DNA of 64,000 nt from the NCBI RefSeq assembly GCF_016863295.1, contig NZ_BOOP01000014.1, forward strand, positions 28,109 through 92,108, given 5' to 3'. Numbering within the stretch: the first letter of the stretch is position 1; each line of letters begins with the position of its first letter. The notes beneath the pieces are model-generated. The model was not told where the DNA came from. It saw only the letters and a list, made by a program, of their open reading frames with translations, and did not search any database. Both the position numbers and the translations under genes were made by a program. The DNA is from Planotetraspora phitsanulokensis (GTDB lineage Bacteria; Actinomycetota; Actinomycetes; Streptosporangiales; Streptosporangiaceae). Shown here one piece after another: positions 43,497 to 55,130 of the stretch.

Positions 43497-46400
43497 GAGC
43501 CCTCCTCCTCATTTCCCAAGCCATCGACGGCTCCTCCGGCCAGATCGGCCCGGCCTCGCCGTACACCCTGCTGCAAGCTCGACAGACGACTGCGGACCGC
43601 GTCGGCCGAAACCGGGGGCCGCGGTGTGGGGGCCGGGGTGTCCCCGCCCACCGAACCCGGCACCAGGTTGGCCTTCGGCGTCCGCTTCGGCAGGCCCGCC
43701 GCCGTCACCCCGCCCTGCGAGGGATCCTTCGCCACACCGGCCGCCTTTTCGAAGCCGCTGTCCGCACGGGACCACCAGGCCCCCTGACCAGGATTCGCGC
43801 CGAGCGGATCGGGCGACCCCTGGGCGGGGCCCGTTTCCCTGCCGGGCGTTCCGGCGGCCGCGGGACGCGACGCGCCGGGATCCGGCGCCTTCCCGTTCCC
43901 CGCCTGCACCGTCTTGTCGTTCTGGGCCGGCGGCGCACTGCTCGCGCCGTTGGGCGCCGGACGCCGGAACCATGCCGACTCGACGGCGGCGAAGATCGGC
44001 AGGTACTCGTCGCCACGCTCGAGCGGCGCGTCCTCCACGACGGGCAGCGGCCCCGTCGCCGCTCCGGGCTCCATGATGGGGAAGGCTCCGGAGTGCTCGG
44101 TGAACGTGGGACGGCCCGGCCGCTGACGACCCGTCAGGCCGCCGTTGGTGTCCCCCACCGCGGGGAAGCTCGCCGTGGTCTCCTCCGGCGGCGCGCCGAA
44201 GGGCGTGAATGCTCCCGAATCGGAAGGTGCGAACCCACCCGAATCAGAAGGTGCGAACCCACCCGAGTCGGAACGTGTGAAAGCTCCCGAATCGGAGGGT
44301 GCGAACGCACCCGAATCGGAACGTGTGAAAGCTCCCGAGTCGGAGGGTGCGAACGCGCCCGAGTCGGAGGGTGCGAACGCGCCCGAGTCGGAGGACAGGT
44401 CGGAGCCCGCTCCTCCTCGAGCCGCGAGCGGCCCGCCGTCGCGCCCGGGCGACCTGCGCGTGGGCAGTCCGTTGGAGGGCGGCGTCGGAGCGGAGGACGT
44501 CCACGGTGCGAACGTCCCGGGGCTCTCCGGCGTCGCCTGAGCCCCGTCCCACGGCTGGAAACCGCTCGTGGACGACGCGCCCGCCTGAGGCTGGTCGGCG
44601 AACGCCCCGACCGTGGCGGTCGCCGGCTGGGTCGCCGTGGGCTGGTCGGCGTTCGAGATCATCTCGGCGGGGAACAGCACCATGGCGATCATGCCGCCCT
44701 GCTCTCCGCGGCGCATCTGCACCCGGATGCCGTGGCGGAGCGCGAGGCGGCCGACCACGAACAGGCCCATTCGCCGGGAGACCGACACGTCGACGGTGGG
44801 CGGCTCGGCGAGGCGGTGGTTGATGTCCGCCACCTCCTCGGCGGACATGCCGATGCCGGCGTCGCTCACCCCCAGCATCACGGCGCCGCCCTCGACGGGG
44901 TTGCTCGACACGATGACGCGGGTGTTGCGCGGCGAGAACGCGATGGCGTTCTCGACGAGCTCCGCGACCAGGTGGACGATGTCGTTGGCCGCGTGGCCGG
45001 CGATCGCGATGCTGCGGTGGACCTTGACCGTGACTCGCTCGTAGTCCTCGATCTCCGACAGGGAGGCGCGGACCACGTCCACCAGCCGCGCGGGCTGGCT
45101 TCGCTTGCGCGCGGGCTCGTGCCCGGCGAGAACCAGGAGGTTCTCACTGTTGCGGCGCATGCGGGTGGCCAGGTGGTCGAGCTTGAACAGGTCGGACAGA
45201 CGCTGTCCGTCCTCCTCACCGCGCTCCAGACCGTCGATCAGGGCGATCTGCCGTTCCACCAGCGTCTGCGTGCGGCGTGAGAGGTTCACGAACATCGCGT
45301 TGACGTTGGCACGCAGGCGCGACTCCTCCGCCGCGAGGCGGACGGCCTGCCGGTGGACCTCGTCGAAGGCCTGGGCGACTTCACCGATCTCGTCCTCGGT
45401 GCCGACGGAGATCGGCCGCACATGGGGCTCGCTCGTGTCGTCCGACTCGCGCATCCGCCGGACCATGTCCGGCAGGCGCAGACCCGCGATCTCGAGGGCC
45501 TCTACGCGCAGGCGGCGCAGCGGCCGGACCATCGAGCGCGCGATGAGGACGGTGGTGGCGAGGACGAGGAGAAGCAGCGCGAGGATCAGGCCACCGGCGA
45601 TCAGCACGTTGCGCTGTTCCGACGACTGGAGCTCCCGCGCCCGGTCGAGCACCGCGGCCGAGACCTGGTGCTCGACGGTGGCCATCTGGTCGATGGTCTT
45701 GGTGCTGTGCTGGAACCAGCGCTGCAGAGTCTGGCTACGGGTCAGCGCGTTGTACGTGGACAGCGGCGTGTTCCGGGTCCCGAGCTGGATCGCCCAGGCC
45801 TTGGCCAGTTCGGCGTCGACGACGTCGGGGTCGCTGAGCAGCGTCACCAGTTGCTTGGCCTGCTCAGGCTGGCTCTCGGTGATGAAGGTGTCGGTGTCCG
45901 ACTGCTGCCGCGACTGGGAGGCGATGAAGTCCGTCAGCTCGGTGCCGACGAACGACTGCGTGCGCTCCAGCAGTTCCCTGGTGAGGGTCCCCCGCTGTTC
46001 GGACGCCTCCTCCTTGGCGTGGGCGAGCGCCGTCAGCGCGCGCGCGTCGCCGACCACTTCGGGGTCGTCGCTGGTCTGCGCGAGCTCGTCGTGAAGCCGC
46101 AGGAGTGTGGCGATGAGGGCGGTGTAGCCGTCGATCACCCGATCTTTCCGCAGGTTGCCCAGCCCCGACAGCCCCGTGGCGGCCTGCTCGGCGTCCTGCT
46201 CGGCGCGGACGCCGTAGTCGGCGTTGATCTCGTCGAGGTCGGCGCTCACCTGCTTGACCAGGCCGTCCACAACCGCCGTCTGTTGGGCGAGCGTGATGGA
46301 CTTGCCCGTGCCCAGCTTGATCTTCTTCTTGGGTCCCCAAACGGAGATGTCCCGTTCTAGGCCCAGCTGCTGGATCAGGTCCCGCAGCCGGACAGAGTAC

Positions 46401-46606
46401 TCGGCGCTCTGCCTCACCTGCTGATATCCGTTGAGGCTTTCGATCGACCCCACGACGCGGATGCCGGCGAGAAGCACGGCCACCAGTGTGGGAGCGACGA
46501 TGAGGGCCGTCACGCGGGTGGGTACCCGCCAGTTACGCGGCGCGAAACGCCTCTTCCGCGCGTGTTTATCGCTTTTCGACTGCTCCGTGCTCACCGGCCC
46601 CGCCAT
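43493..46606 (-). CDS. cvnA: Conservon sensor kinase CvnA, copy 2
   Basis: 1037 residues with the same plan as copy 1: segment at about 32-53, outside sensor domain, second segment near 345-368, HAMP, DHp-like FKLDHLATRMRR, HATPase (ELVENAIAFS, DAGIGMS). The sensor part differs clearly from copy 1, suggesting another signal. The tail holds eight 8-residue repeats (SDSGAFAP type), then LPIFAAVESAWF and GLPKRTPKANLVPGS. Start uncertain: ATG 46606 chosen; ATG 46624 and GTG 46594 are alternatives, all downstream of the predicted promoter. Confidence 0.9.
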   Translation of the reverse strand: MAGPVSTEQSKSDKHARKRRFAPRNWRVPTRVTALIVAPTLVAVLLAGIRVVGSIESLNGYQQVRQSAEYSVRLRDLIQQLGLERDISVWGPKKKIKLGTGKSITLAQQTAVVDGLVKQVSADLDEINADYGVRAEQDAEQAATGLSGLGNLRKDRVIDGYTALIATLLRLHDELAQTSDDPEVVGDARALTALAHAKEEASEQRGTLTRELLERTQSFVGTELTDFIASQSRQQSDTDTFITESQPEQAKQLVTLLSDPDVVDAELAKAWAIQLGTRNTPLSTYNALTRSQTLQRWFQHSTKTIDQMATVEHQVSAAVLDRARELQSSEQRNVLIAGGLILALLLLVLATTVLIARSMVRPLRRLRVEALEIAGLRLPDMVRRMRESDDTSEPHVRPISVGTEDEIGEVAQAFDEVHRQAVRLAAEESRLRANVNAMFVNLSRRTQTLVERQIALIDGLERGEEDGQRLSDLFKLDHLATRMRRNSENLLVLAGHEPARKRSQPARLVDVVRASLSEIEDYERVTVKVHRSIAIAGHAANDIVHLVAELVENAIAFSPRNTRVIVSSNPVEGGAVMLGVSDAGIGMSAEEVADINHRLAEPPTVDVSVSRRMGLFVVGRLALRHGIRVQMRRGEQGGMIAMVLFPAEMISNADQPTATQPATATVGAFADQPQAGASSTSGFQPWDGAQATPESPGTFAPWTSSAPTPPSNGLPTRRSPGRDGGPLAARGGAGSDLSSDSGAFAPSDSGAFAPSDSGAFTRSDSGAFAPSDSGAFTRSDSGGFAPSDSGGFAPSDSGAFTPFGAPPEETTASFPAVGDTNGGLTGRQRPGRPTFTEHSGAFPIMEPGAATGPLPVVEDAPLERGDEYLPIFAAVESAWFRRPAPNGASSAPPAQNDKTVQAGNGKAPDPGASRPAAAGTPGRETGPAQGSPDPLGANPGQGAWWSRADSGFEKAAGVAKDPSQGGVTAAGLPKRTPKANLVPGSVGGDTPAPTPRPPVSADAVRSRLSSLQQGVRRGRADLAGGAVDGLGNEEEGS
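44202..44393. repeat. Eight 24-bp tandem repeats in the copy-2 kinase
   Basis: Eight consecutive 24-bp units (44202, 44226, 44250, 44274, 44298, 44322, 44346, 44370), each eight codons, encode (S/T)DSGAFAP or SDSGAFTR. Two unit types (GGTGCGAAC.. and CGTGTGAAAG..) alternate in the middle, and the last two units are identical, as expected for recent slippage or unequal exchange. Confidence 0.9.
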
Positions 46607-46640
46607 CTTTCGGCATGTCTTCATGCGTCTGGACAGCATG

Positions 46641-46669
46641 AAGTTACATAGCTATACAGGCGGGGACAA
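46641..46669 (-). promoter_or_regulatory. Promoter of conservon 2
   Basis: On the minus strand TTGTCC (46669-46664), a 17-bp spacer and TAACTT (46646-46641). A start near 46634 precedes all candidate start codons of the kinase. Confidence 0.5.
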
Positions 46670-46756
46670 TTCGACCACAAGGTCAAGGGCGCCGGAGGCC
46701 GTACGCATGTCGGCTCACCCAATCGTTACCAACAGGAAAGCCGATCGTCGCTCTCC

Positions 46757-49069
46757 TCACCGCAGAGCGGCGAGCACATGCTCTCGCACCTGGGCGCGTT
46801 GTTCCTCGTCAGCGAGGGGTTGGCCGGTCCGGTCCGCCACGTAGAAGACGTCCACGGCCTCCGCGCCGAGAGTCTCTACGCGAGCGGCCCTCACGTCAAG
46901 ACCGCATTCGCCGAAGGCGCGCCCGATCTTCCACAGCAGTCCCGGACGGTCGTGGGCGCGCACCTCGACCACGGTCGCCGTGTTGGACGCGTCGTCGATG
47001 AGCGTGACGCGGGGAGGCGCCACCGGCACCCGGGGCGGCCGCATCGACCTCGTCCGCCTGGCCAGCCTCGCCTCGATGTCGAGCCGCCCGGCCAGCACCA
47101 GGCGGAGGTCCGCCTCCAGCGTCGCGGGGTCGGGTGGCGTACCGTACTCGGGCACGACGACGAACTCGATCACCGCGGTGGAACCGGCGGACGCGGCCGA
47201 CGCCGACCGCACGACCATCCGGTGCGCGGCCAGCACCCCCGCCGCCCGCCACAGCAGACCGGGCCGATCGGGCGCGACCACGGTGACGGCCCCCTTGTTG
47301 ACCCGGACGGCACCGCCTCCGTGCCGTGCGAGAGCCGCCTGCTCCGGCGACAGGACCGGCGCGGGCGCCGGCGGGGTGCCGGACAACACCGACCTGACCC
47401 GGCGGACCAGGTCGGACACGAGGGAGGCCTTCCAGGAGTTCCACGCGGCCGGACCGGTGGCGGTGCCGTCGGCGACGGCGAGGGCCGCGAGCAGTTCGAG
47501 TACCTCACGCGATCCGACGGCCTCGGCCACCCGGGCGATGGTCACCGGATCGTCGAGATCGCGCCGGGTCGCGGTCTCCGGCAGCAGCAGGTGATGACGG
47601 ACGACGGTGGCCACGATCTCGACGTCGGCCGGCGGCAGGCCGATCCTGACGCCGATGTCGCGGGCCACGACCTCACCCGTCGTGGAGTGGTCGCCCGGCC
47701 ATCCCTTGCCGATGTCGTGCAGGAGCGCGGAGATCAGCAACAGGTCGGGCCGCGAGACCTCGCGGGTGAACGACGCGGCCCCCGCCGCGGTCTCGATCAG
47801 ATGCCGGTCGACCGTGTAGCGGTGCACGGGATTGCGCTGCGGGCGGTGCCGTACGCGCTCCCAGTCGGGGAGCAGGCGCACCAGGATGCCCGCCTGGTCC
47901 AGTTCCTCCCACACCGGTACGGCGGCGCGGCCTGCGCCGAGCAACGCCACGAGAGCGGCGCGGGCCTCCTCGGGCCACGGCGCGTCGAGGGGAGGCGACT
48001 GCCCGGCCAGTACGGAGACGGTGGCGGGCGCGAGGGGCAGCCCGGCCTCCGCGGCGGCGGCAGCCGCGCGGAGCACGAGCGTCGGGTCCTTGCGGGGGCT
48101 CACCCCGCGGGCGAGGACGACCTCGCCACCGTGTTCCACCACGCCGTCGGCGAGCGGCCGCCGGCCTCGCGGCACGGGGCCGGACAGCAGCCGGTCGACG
48201 GTACGCCAGGTGGTGTCGAACGCGTGGGAGACGGTACGGCCGGCCTCGGCGAGCCGGCGCATCAGCGCCTCCGCGTCCAGCAGGCCGAGAGTCCCGGCGA
48301 CGGCGTCCTGCTCCTGGAGGACCAGGCGGTCCGTGCCGCGCGCGGTGACCAGGTGCAGGCCGTGGCGGATGTCCAGCAGGAACTCGTAGGCCTCGCGCAC
48401 ACGCGGACCGGGGGCGGAGGCCACCCAGGCCGCGGCGACGGCCTGCATCGCCTGCACGTCGCGCAGGCCGCCCCTGGAGTCGCGCAGGTCGGGCTCAAGG
48501 AGGAAGGCCAGCTCGCCGCTCGACTCGGCGCGCTTGTCGACCGCGCTCCTGAGTTCGGCGAGCCTGCGCCGGGAGTCTGCCCGCCACTCCGCGAGGACGG
48601 CCTCGCGGGCCGCGCGCGTGAGCTCGGGATCGCCCACGATGTGGCGCGCCTGGATGAGCCCGAGCACGGCCTTCAGGTCCTCGCGCGCGACCTTGACGGC
48701 CTCGTCGACCGTGCGGACCGAATGGTCCAGCCCGATCCCGGAGTCCCAGATGGGGTACCAGAGACGGTCCGCGATCCGCGCGACGTCGTCGTGGCCGTTG
48801 TGGAGCAGCACCAGGTCGAGGTCGCTGCCCGGAGCGAGCTCTCCTCGCCCCAGGCTGCCGACCGCCACGAGGGCGACGCCCCCGATCCCGTTGGGACCGG
48901 GCGCGCCTCGTTCGTCGGGGAAGCCGCCCTTGGCGCCCGGGCCGGCCCGTCCCTCACGCGCGTACGGCTGCGCGCCCGCCGTGCGGAACAGATCGGTGAG
49001 CCACCTGTCGATGTCCGCGGCCCGGTCCTTGCGGGTGGCGGCGAACGAACGGGCTTCCCCCCTCATCAT
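46757..49069 (-). CDS. glnD: PII-modifying nucleotidyltransferase GlnD
   Basis: 770 residues: nucleotidyltransferase GSLGRGELAPGSDLDLVLL (about 72-90), PII-uridylyltransferase middle region, HD domain LLHDIGKGWPGDHS (about 440-455) for removal, and two ACT domains at the end that bind glutamine. In actinobacteria this enzyme adenylylates PII (GlnK) instead of uridylylating. It follows glnB by four bases. Two ATGs (49069, 49066) are adjacent. Confidence 0.95.
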   Translation of the reverse strand: MMRGEARSFAATRKDRAADIDRWLTDLFRTAGAQPYAREGRAGPGAKGGFPDERGAPGPNGIGGVALVAVGSLGRGELAPGSDLDLVLLHNGHDDVARIADRLWYPIWDSGIGLDHSVRTVDEAVKVAREDLKAVLGLIQARHIVGDPELTRAAREAVLAEWRADSRRRLAELRSAVDKRAESSGELAFLLEPDLRDSRGGLRDVQAMQAVAAAWVASAPGPRVREAYEFLLDIRHGLHLVTARGTDRLVLQEQDAVAGTLGLLDAEALMRRLAEAGRTVSHAFDTTWRTVDRLLSGPVPRGRRPLADGVVEHGGEVVLARGVSPRKDPTLVLRAAAAAAEAGLPLAPATVSVLAGQSPPLDAPWPEEARAALVALLGAGRAAVPVWEELDQAGILVRLLPDWERVRHRPQRNPVHRYTVDRHLIETAAGAASFTREVSRPDLLLISALLHDIGKGWPGDHSTTGEVVARDIGVRIGLPPADVEIVATVVRHHLLLPETATRRDLDDPVTIARVAEAVGSREVLELLAALAVADGTATGPAAWNSWKASLVSDLVRRVRSVLSGTPPAPAPVLSPEQAALARHGGGAVRVNKGAVTVVAPDRPGLLWRAAGVLAAHRMVVRSASAASAGSTAVIEFVVVPEYGTPPDPATLEADLRLVLAGRLDIEARLARRTRSMRPPRVPVAPPRVTLIDDASNTATVVEVRAHDRPGLLWKIGRAFGECGLDVRAARVETLGAEAVDVFYVADRTGQPLADEEQRAQVREHVLAALR

Positions 49070-49073
49070 CCGG

Positions 49074-50725
<1,652 letters not shown>

Positions 50726-50859
50726 CGACGCGGCCCTCCTTACAATTGCCTTGTGGCCGGTTATCACTCCCGCAGTGGCGTCGTCCGGGGCATCGTCGGC
50801 CGGCGGGCGCACTGACGTTGGCGACAGCGTGTTCTTCCGCCGTTTCAGGTCACGCCTCT

Positions 50860-50910
50860 TCGTGTTTCACATCTGTGAAACACAGGCAACGAGCGTTACA
50901 GGGAGGTTTC
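50860..50910 (-). promoter_or_regulatory. GlnR-like operator upstream of amt
   Basis: GTTTCACA-TC-TGTGAAAC at 50864-50881 is a perfect 8-bp inverted repeat. Read on the minus strand it contains TTCAC-N6-GAAAC, close to the actinobacterial GlnR half pattern GTNAC-N6-GAAAC, with GTAAC 20 bases upstream. Site and gene fit nitrogen-starvation control. Confidence 0.5.
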
Positions 50911-50924
50911 GGACAGCTCCGGTG

Positions 50925-50958
50925 AACGCAAAACGCGCACCCCTAAGGGTGCGCGTTT
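50925..50958 (-). terminator. Rho-independent terminator of the sigma factor gene
   Basis: On the minus strand a 12-bp perfect stem (50947-50958 with 50931-50942) and 4-nt loop leads into TTTTGCGTT. It starts 57 bases after the sigma factor stop and insulates it from amt. Confidence 0.85.
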
Positions 50959-51015
50959 GGGAAAAGACGTGCCCGCCGTGCGTCCTGGAGGTTTCCGGAC
51001 GGTCCGGGCGGGGGG

Positions 51016-51951
51016 TCAGGCGGCGGCGGTGGCCATCTTCCGCAGCCGCGTCAGCGCGTCCCGCTCCAGCCTCCGGGCCCGGTCACGGCCGATGCCGTAA
51101 CGCTCCCCCACCTCGGTGAGGGTGTGCTCACGGCCGTCGACGAGGCCGTAACGCCAGCGGAGTATCTCGCGGGTCCGGCCTTCGAGCCCGGTCAGCCACT
51201 CCTCGAGGCGCTCCTTCTCCAGCGTCGCGAGCGCCTGCTGCTCCGGATCCGCCCAGGTCTCGTCGGCGATCATGTCGCCGAGCTCGGTCTCGTCCTCGTC
51301 GCCCACGCCGAGCTGGAGGGACACCGGGTCGGAGGCCCACCGGCGCAGCTCCTGCACCCGCTCGATCGGCAGATCGAGCACCGCCGCCAGGTCGGCGTCC
51401 GTCGGCTCGGCGTCGAACTCGGCCAGCATGTCCCTGCGGACGCGCATCAGGCGCGTCATCTGCTCCCCGGCGTGTGTGGGGAGCCGCACCGGGCGCGCCT
51501 GCTCGTGGATCGACCGGCCCACCGACTGCCTGATCCACCACGTGGCGTAGGTCGAGAACTTGTACCCCCGCTGGTAGTCGAACTTCTCGACCGCTCTGAC
51601 CAGACCCAGGTTCCCCTCCTGGACGAGGTCGATCAGGGGCATCCCCCGCCCCGAATACTTTCTCGCGACGGCGACCACGAGACGCAGATTGGCCTGGATG
51701 AACTCGTCCTTGGCCCGCCTGCCGGAAATCGCTATGCGCTCAAGCTCCTCATCGGCCGCATCGGAGACCTTGGGCTCCGCCCTGCCGCTGTCGAGCAGAT
51801 GCTCCGCGAGCAGGCCTGCCTCGATGCGTTTGGCGAGCTCGACCTCCTGCTCCGCGGTCAAAAGCGGCACCCGCCCGATCTCGGCGAGATATGTCCCCAA
51901 CAGATCTCTGTCGGATACCTGCTGATCCTGCGTCCGATTCCCCGTCGCCAT
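51016..51951 (-). CDS. Group 1/2 sigma-70 factor
   Basis: 311 residues: region 1.2 DLLGTYLAEIGRVPLLTAEQE, region 2 NLRLVVAVARKYSGRGMPLIDLVQEGNLGL and KFSTYATWWIRQSVGRSI, region 3, and region 4 LRWRYGLVDGREHTLTEVGERYGIGRDRARRLE. No long N-terminal extension, so it is a short group-2 (HrdD/SigB-like) rather than the main factor. Monocistronic: terminator after it, 231-base spacer before it with an A/T-rich patch near 52091-52110 but no promoter I would defend. Confidence 0.92.
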   Translation of the reverse strand: MATGNRTQDQQVSDRDLLGTYLAEIGRVPLLTAEQEVELAKRIEAGLLAEHLLDSGRAEPKVSDAADEELERIAISGRRAKDEFIQANLRLVVAVARKYSGRGMPLIDLVQEGNLGLVRAVEKFDYQRGYKFSTYATWWIRQSVGRSIHEQARPVRLPTHAGEQMTRLMRVRRDMLAEFDAEPTDADLAAVLDLPIERVQELRRWASDPVSLQLGVGDEDETELGDMIADETWADPEQQALATLEKERLEEWLTGLEGRTREILRWRYGLVDGREHTLTEVGERYGIGRDRARRLERDALTRLRKMATAAA

Positions 51952-52182
51952 TCGATGGCACCTCGTTCCGCCGCGCCGCAGTGTGCACCGTGTTAGAAGC
52001 CGGCCCCGGAGCCGGATCCCCCGCGATGAACACGGATTCCTCGACTTCGACGTCCTGAACCTGACAACGGTTTATGCAGGGCAAAGATTCCCTAAATTAA
52101 TACGCCCGCGGAATGGTTTCGGATTCATCCCCAAGGAGGATGTGATCCCCAGAAAACAGCCGATTACCCCGGCAGAGGATGA

Positions 52183-53331
52183 TCAAACGACCCTGCGGCC
52201 CGACCGCCACACCTGGGCCACCAGAGGAACCCCCGGCCGGTAGGCGAGATGGACGTAGGACGGCGCGTCCAGCAGCACGAGATCGGCCTGGGCGCCCTCC
52301 CGCAGCGTGCCGACGTCGTCGCGCAGCAGGGCCCGCGCCCCGCCGCGGGTGGCCGCGCGCACGGCCTCGAGCGGCGTCATGCGCATCTCCCGCACGGCCA
52401 GGGCCACGCAGAACGGCATGGACGTCGTGAAGGAGGAGCCCGGGTTGCAGTCGGTGGCGAGTGCGACGGAGACCCCGGCGTCGAGCAGTCGGCGGGCGTC
52501 CGGATAGGGCGAGCGCGTGGAGAACTCGGCTCCCGGCAGCAGCGTCGCGACCACGCCGGAGTCCGCCAGGGCGGCCACGTCCGCATCGGTCAGATGGGTG
52601 CAGTGGTCGGCCGACGCCGCTCCCATCTCGCAGGCGACCCGCACGCCCGGGCCCTCCCCCAGCTGATTGGCGTGGATCCTCGCCCGAAGCCCGGCCTTGA
52701 TCCCCGCGCTCAGGATCTCCCTGCTCTGCTCCTCGTCGAACGCGCCGCGCTCGCAGAACACGTCGATCCATCGAGCGTGGGGCGCACACGCGTCCAGCAT
52801 GGGACCGGTCACGGTGCGGACGTAGTCGTCGGGCGACACCTCCGGGGGCACCACGTGTGCCCCGAGGTAGGTCGTCTCCGTCGTGAACTGGCCGGCGATC
52901 TCCAGGCAGCGGCGCTCGCTCTCGACCGTCAGGCCGTACCCGCTCTTGATCTCGAACGTCGTCGTGCCCTGCGCGGTCATCTCGGTCACCAGCAGCGCGG
53001 TGGTGGCGGCCAGTTGGGGGACGGTCGCCTCCCTGGTCGCGGCCACCGTGGTGCGGATGCCGCCGGCCGAGTAGCGCTCCCCTGCCATCCGCGCGGCGAA
53101 CTCGGCCGTGCGGTCTCCGGCGAACACCAGATGCGAGTGGCTGTCCACGAACCCCGGGATGACCGCGCGCCCCTCCGCGTCCACCCGTTCGTCCGCCGCG
53201 GGCGCGTCGGCGGACCGTCCGATCCATCGGACGACGCCGTCCTCCACCACCAGCGCGGCGTCCTGGATCTCCTCACGAGCGGGGTCAGCCGTGTACAGCA
53301 GCCCGATCCCGTCGAACACCGTTGAAGTCAT
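52183..53331 (-). CDS. hutI: Imidazolonepropionase
   Basis: 382-residue amidohydrolase of histidine degradation, opening imidazolone-propionate to formiminoglutamate. Metal-binding His65 and His67 in [10 protein letters not shown], further residues in FEIKSGYG and [13 protein letters not shown] 53331 follows GGAGCGAGGG. It is 69 bases downstream of hutF; the earlier genes hutH and hutU are not in the window. Confidence 0.95.
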   Translation of the reverse strand: MTSTVFDGIGLLYTADPAREEIQDAALVVEDGVVRWIGRSADAPAADERVDAEGRAVIPGFVDSHSHLVFAGDRTAEFAARMAGERYSAGGIRTTVAATREATVPQLAATTALLVTEMTAQGTTTFEIKSGYGLTVESERRCLEIAGQFTTETTYLGAHVVPPEVSPDDYVRTVTGPMLDACAPHARWIDVFCERGAFDEEQSREILSAGIKAGLRARIHANQLGEGPGVRVACEMGAASADHCTHLTDADVAALADSGVVATLLPGAEFSTRSPYPDARRLLDAGVSVALATDCNPGSSFTTSMPFCVALAVREMRMTPLEAVRAATRGGARALLRDDVGTLREGAQADLVLLDAPSYVHLAYRPGVPLVAQVWRSGRRVV

Positions 53332-53400
53332 CGCCCTCGCTCCACGATTCCGTATCCTCGCCACCGTCCGGGGCGCGCAAACCCGCTGATTCCGGGCGAT

Positions 53401-54738
53401 CTACGCCCGGACCCGCGCGATGGCGTCACGCAGGAGGGCGCCGACGTCGCCGAGCGCGTGCCTGCCGTCCTCCACGATCACGCGGCCGCCCGAGACCACC
53501 GAGTAGACGTCGGCCGCCGTCGCGGCGAACACCACGGACTCGGCGGCCGTCGCCCGCGTCGCCCCCGCCGTACGGACCGAGTCGAGGCGGACGGACACCA
53601 GGTCGGCCCAGGCGCCGGGGACCAGGCTGCCGGCGTCGGGGTACCCCATCGAGGAGTGGCCCGCCGCGGTGGCCGCGTTCAGCAGGTCGGCCGCGCGCCA
53701 GTGCCCGCGCTCCATGGTGGCCAGACGCTCGTCCAGCTCGACGGCCCTGGCCTCCTCGAGCAGGTCGACCACCGCCTGGCTGTCGGAGCCCAGCGTGATC
53801 GGCGACCCGGCGTCGAACAGCCGGCGGGCCGGCCCGATGCCGTCGGCGAGGTCGCGCTCGGTCGTCGGGCACATGCACACGTGCGTGGTCGAGCCTCCGA
53901 GCAGCGCCACGTCCACATCCGACAGGTGCGTGGCGTGCACGGCGGTCGAGCGCGGCCCGAGGACGCCGTGATCGTGCAGCACCTGGACGGGAGTGGCGGA
54001 GTAGGCCTCGACGCACGCCTCGTTCTCCGCACGCTGCTCGGACACGTGGACGTGCAGCGGCCCGGAGTGCCGGTGGGCGAAGTCGACGACCACGTGCATC
54101 TGCTCCGGCGGCACCGCGCGCACGGAGTGGATCGCGGCGCCGATCTCCACGTCCTCCTCCCCCTCGTACGCCAGCGCCAGCTCCTCGGCCCGCGACGCCC
54201 AGCCGTCCGCGTCGCCGTCGCCGAAACGCACCTGGGGGCCGGTCAGAGCGTTGCCGATTCCGCCGGTGAGGTAGCACGTGTCGAGCAGCACGATCCGCAG
54301 ACCGGCGTCCCGGGCCGCGCGCACCAGGACGTGGCTCATGACGTTGGGGTCGTCGTACGGCACGCCGCCCGGGCCGTGGTGCAGGTAGTGGAACTCGGCG
54401 ACACAGGTGATCCCGGCCAGCGCCATCTCCGCGTAGGCCGCCCTGGCCAGGGCCAGGTAGGTGTCCGGATCGAGACGACCCGCCACGCCGTACATCTGCT
54501 CGCGCCACGTCCAGAAGCTGCCTCTGCCGGTCTGCGTGTGGCCGCGCAGCGCCCGGTGGAACGCGTGCGAGTGGCCGTTGGCGAGCCCGGGAAGGGTCAG
54601 CCCGGCCAGCCGTACCGCTCCAGGCGGGGCGGGGACGCCGGGACGCACCTCGGCGACGCGCGCGCCGTCGACGATCACGGCCACGTTCTCCACGACCTCA
54701 CCTGGCGGCAGCCACACCATCTCGCACCAGTAGGTCAC
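53401..54738 (-). CDS. hutF: Formimidoylglutamate deiminase
   Basis: 445-residue amidohydrolase turning formiminoglutamate into formylglutamate and ammonia. Metal ligands His56 and His58 in GLANGHSHAFHRALRG, plus HVSEQ and SDSQAVVDL. N-terminus VTYWCEMVWLP matches HutF starts, favouring GTG 54738; GTG 54744 also has GGAGG upstream. The deiminase route needs HutG, which is not seen here. Confidence 0.92.
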   Translation of the reverse strand: MTYWCEMVWLPPGEVVENVAVIVDGARVAEVRPGVPAPPGAVRLAGLTLPGLANGHSHAFHRALRGHTQTGRGSFWTWREQMYGVAGRLDPDTYLALARAAYAEMALAGITCVAEFHYLHHGPGGVPYDDPNVMSHVLVRAARDAGLRIVLLDTCYLTGGIGNALTGPQVRFGDGDADGWASRAEELALAYEGEEDVEIGAAIHSVRAVPPEQMHVVVDFAHRHSGPLHVHVSEQRAENEACVEAYSATPVQVLHDHGVLGPRSTAVHATHLSDVDVALLGGSTTHVCMCPTTERDLADGIGPARRLFDAGSPITLGSDSQAVVDLLEEARAVELDERLATMERGHWRAADLLNAATAAGHSSMGYPDAGSLVPGAWADLVSVRLDSVRTAGATRATAAESVVFAATAADVYSVVSGGRVIVEDGRHALGDVGALLRDAIARVRA

Positions 54739-55130
54739 GCGCACAGATCCTCCAGGGCAGCGCCGCACTCGTCCGGCCCGCTACGGCCGGAGCCGGCGGC
54801 ACCCCGACACTCTAGTGAACGCGTCCACAGGCGCGGCTCTCCTGGCGACTCTCCTGGTGACGGGGCGCCCCGGGGTACACCCCCCGGGACGCCCCGCCTT
54901 CGGCCGTCGTCCCCGGACGCGCCCGCACGCGCGTTGGACCCGGTGACTCCGGCTGAGGTGAAGGAGAGGTTCCGCACTCCGGGAGTTCCCGATTTCCTGA
55001 GCCGCCAAGCTGCGGACCGGCGTAAAGGCTGCGTACGGCTTTGCCATCACGGCCGCCGAAAGTCACCGAATCCCGCTGCCACACGGGCGTTCACGACCAT
55101 GCGCCGCCGAGCGCACGACGATGTGTGGCG
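54739..55130. terminator. Non-coding spacer with GC-rich hairpin
   Basis: 392 bases without a convincing gene between hutF and the ABC exporter. A large stem (54861-54875 with 54881-54896, one mismatch, 5-nt loop) without U tract probably ends the exporter transcript. The rest shows no clear promoter or motif; a start for hutF is presumed near 54800. Confidence 0.45.

Noticed and set aside
44202..44393. CRISPR array
   Set aside because: Continuous 24-bp coding repeats without spacers, in frame inside a kinase gene.
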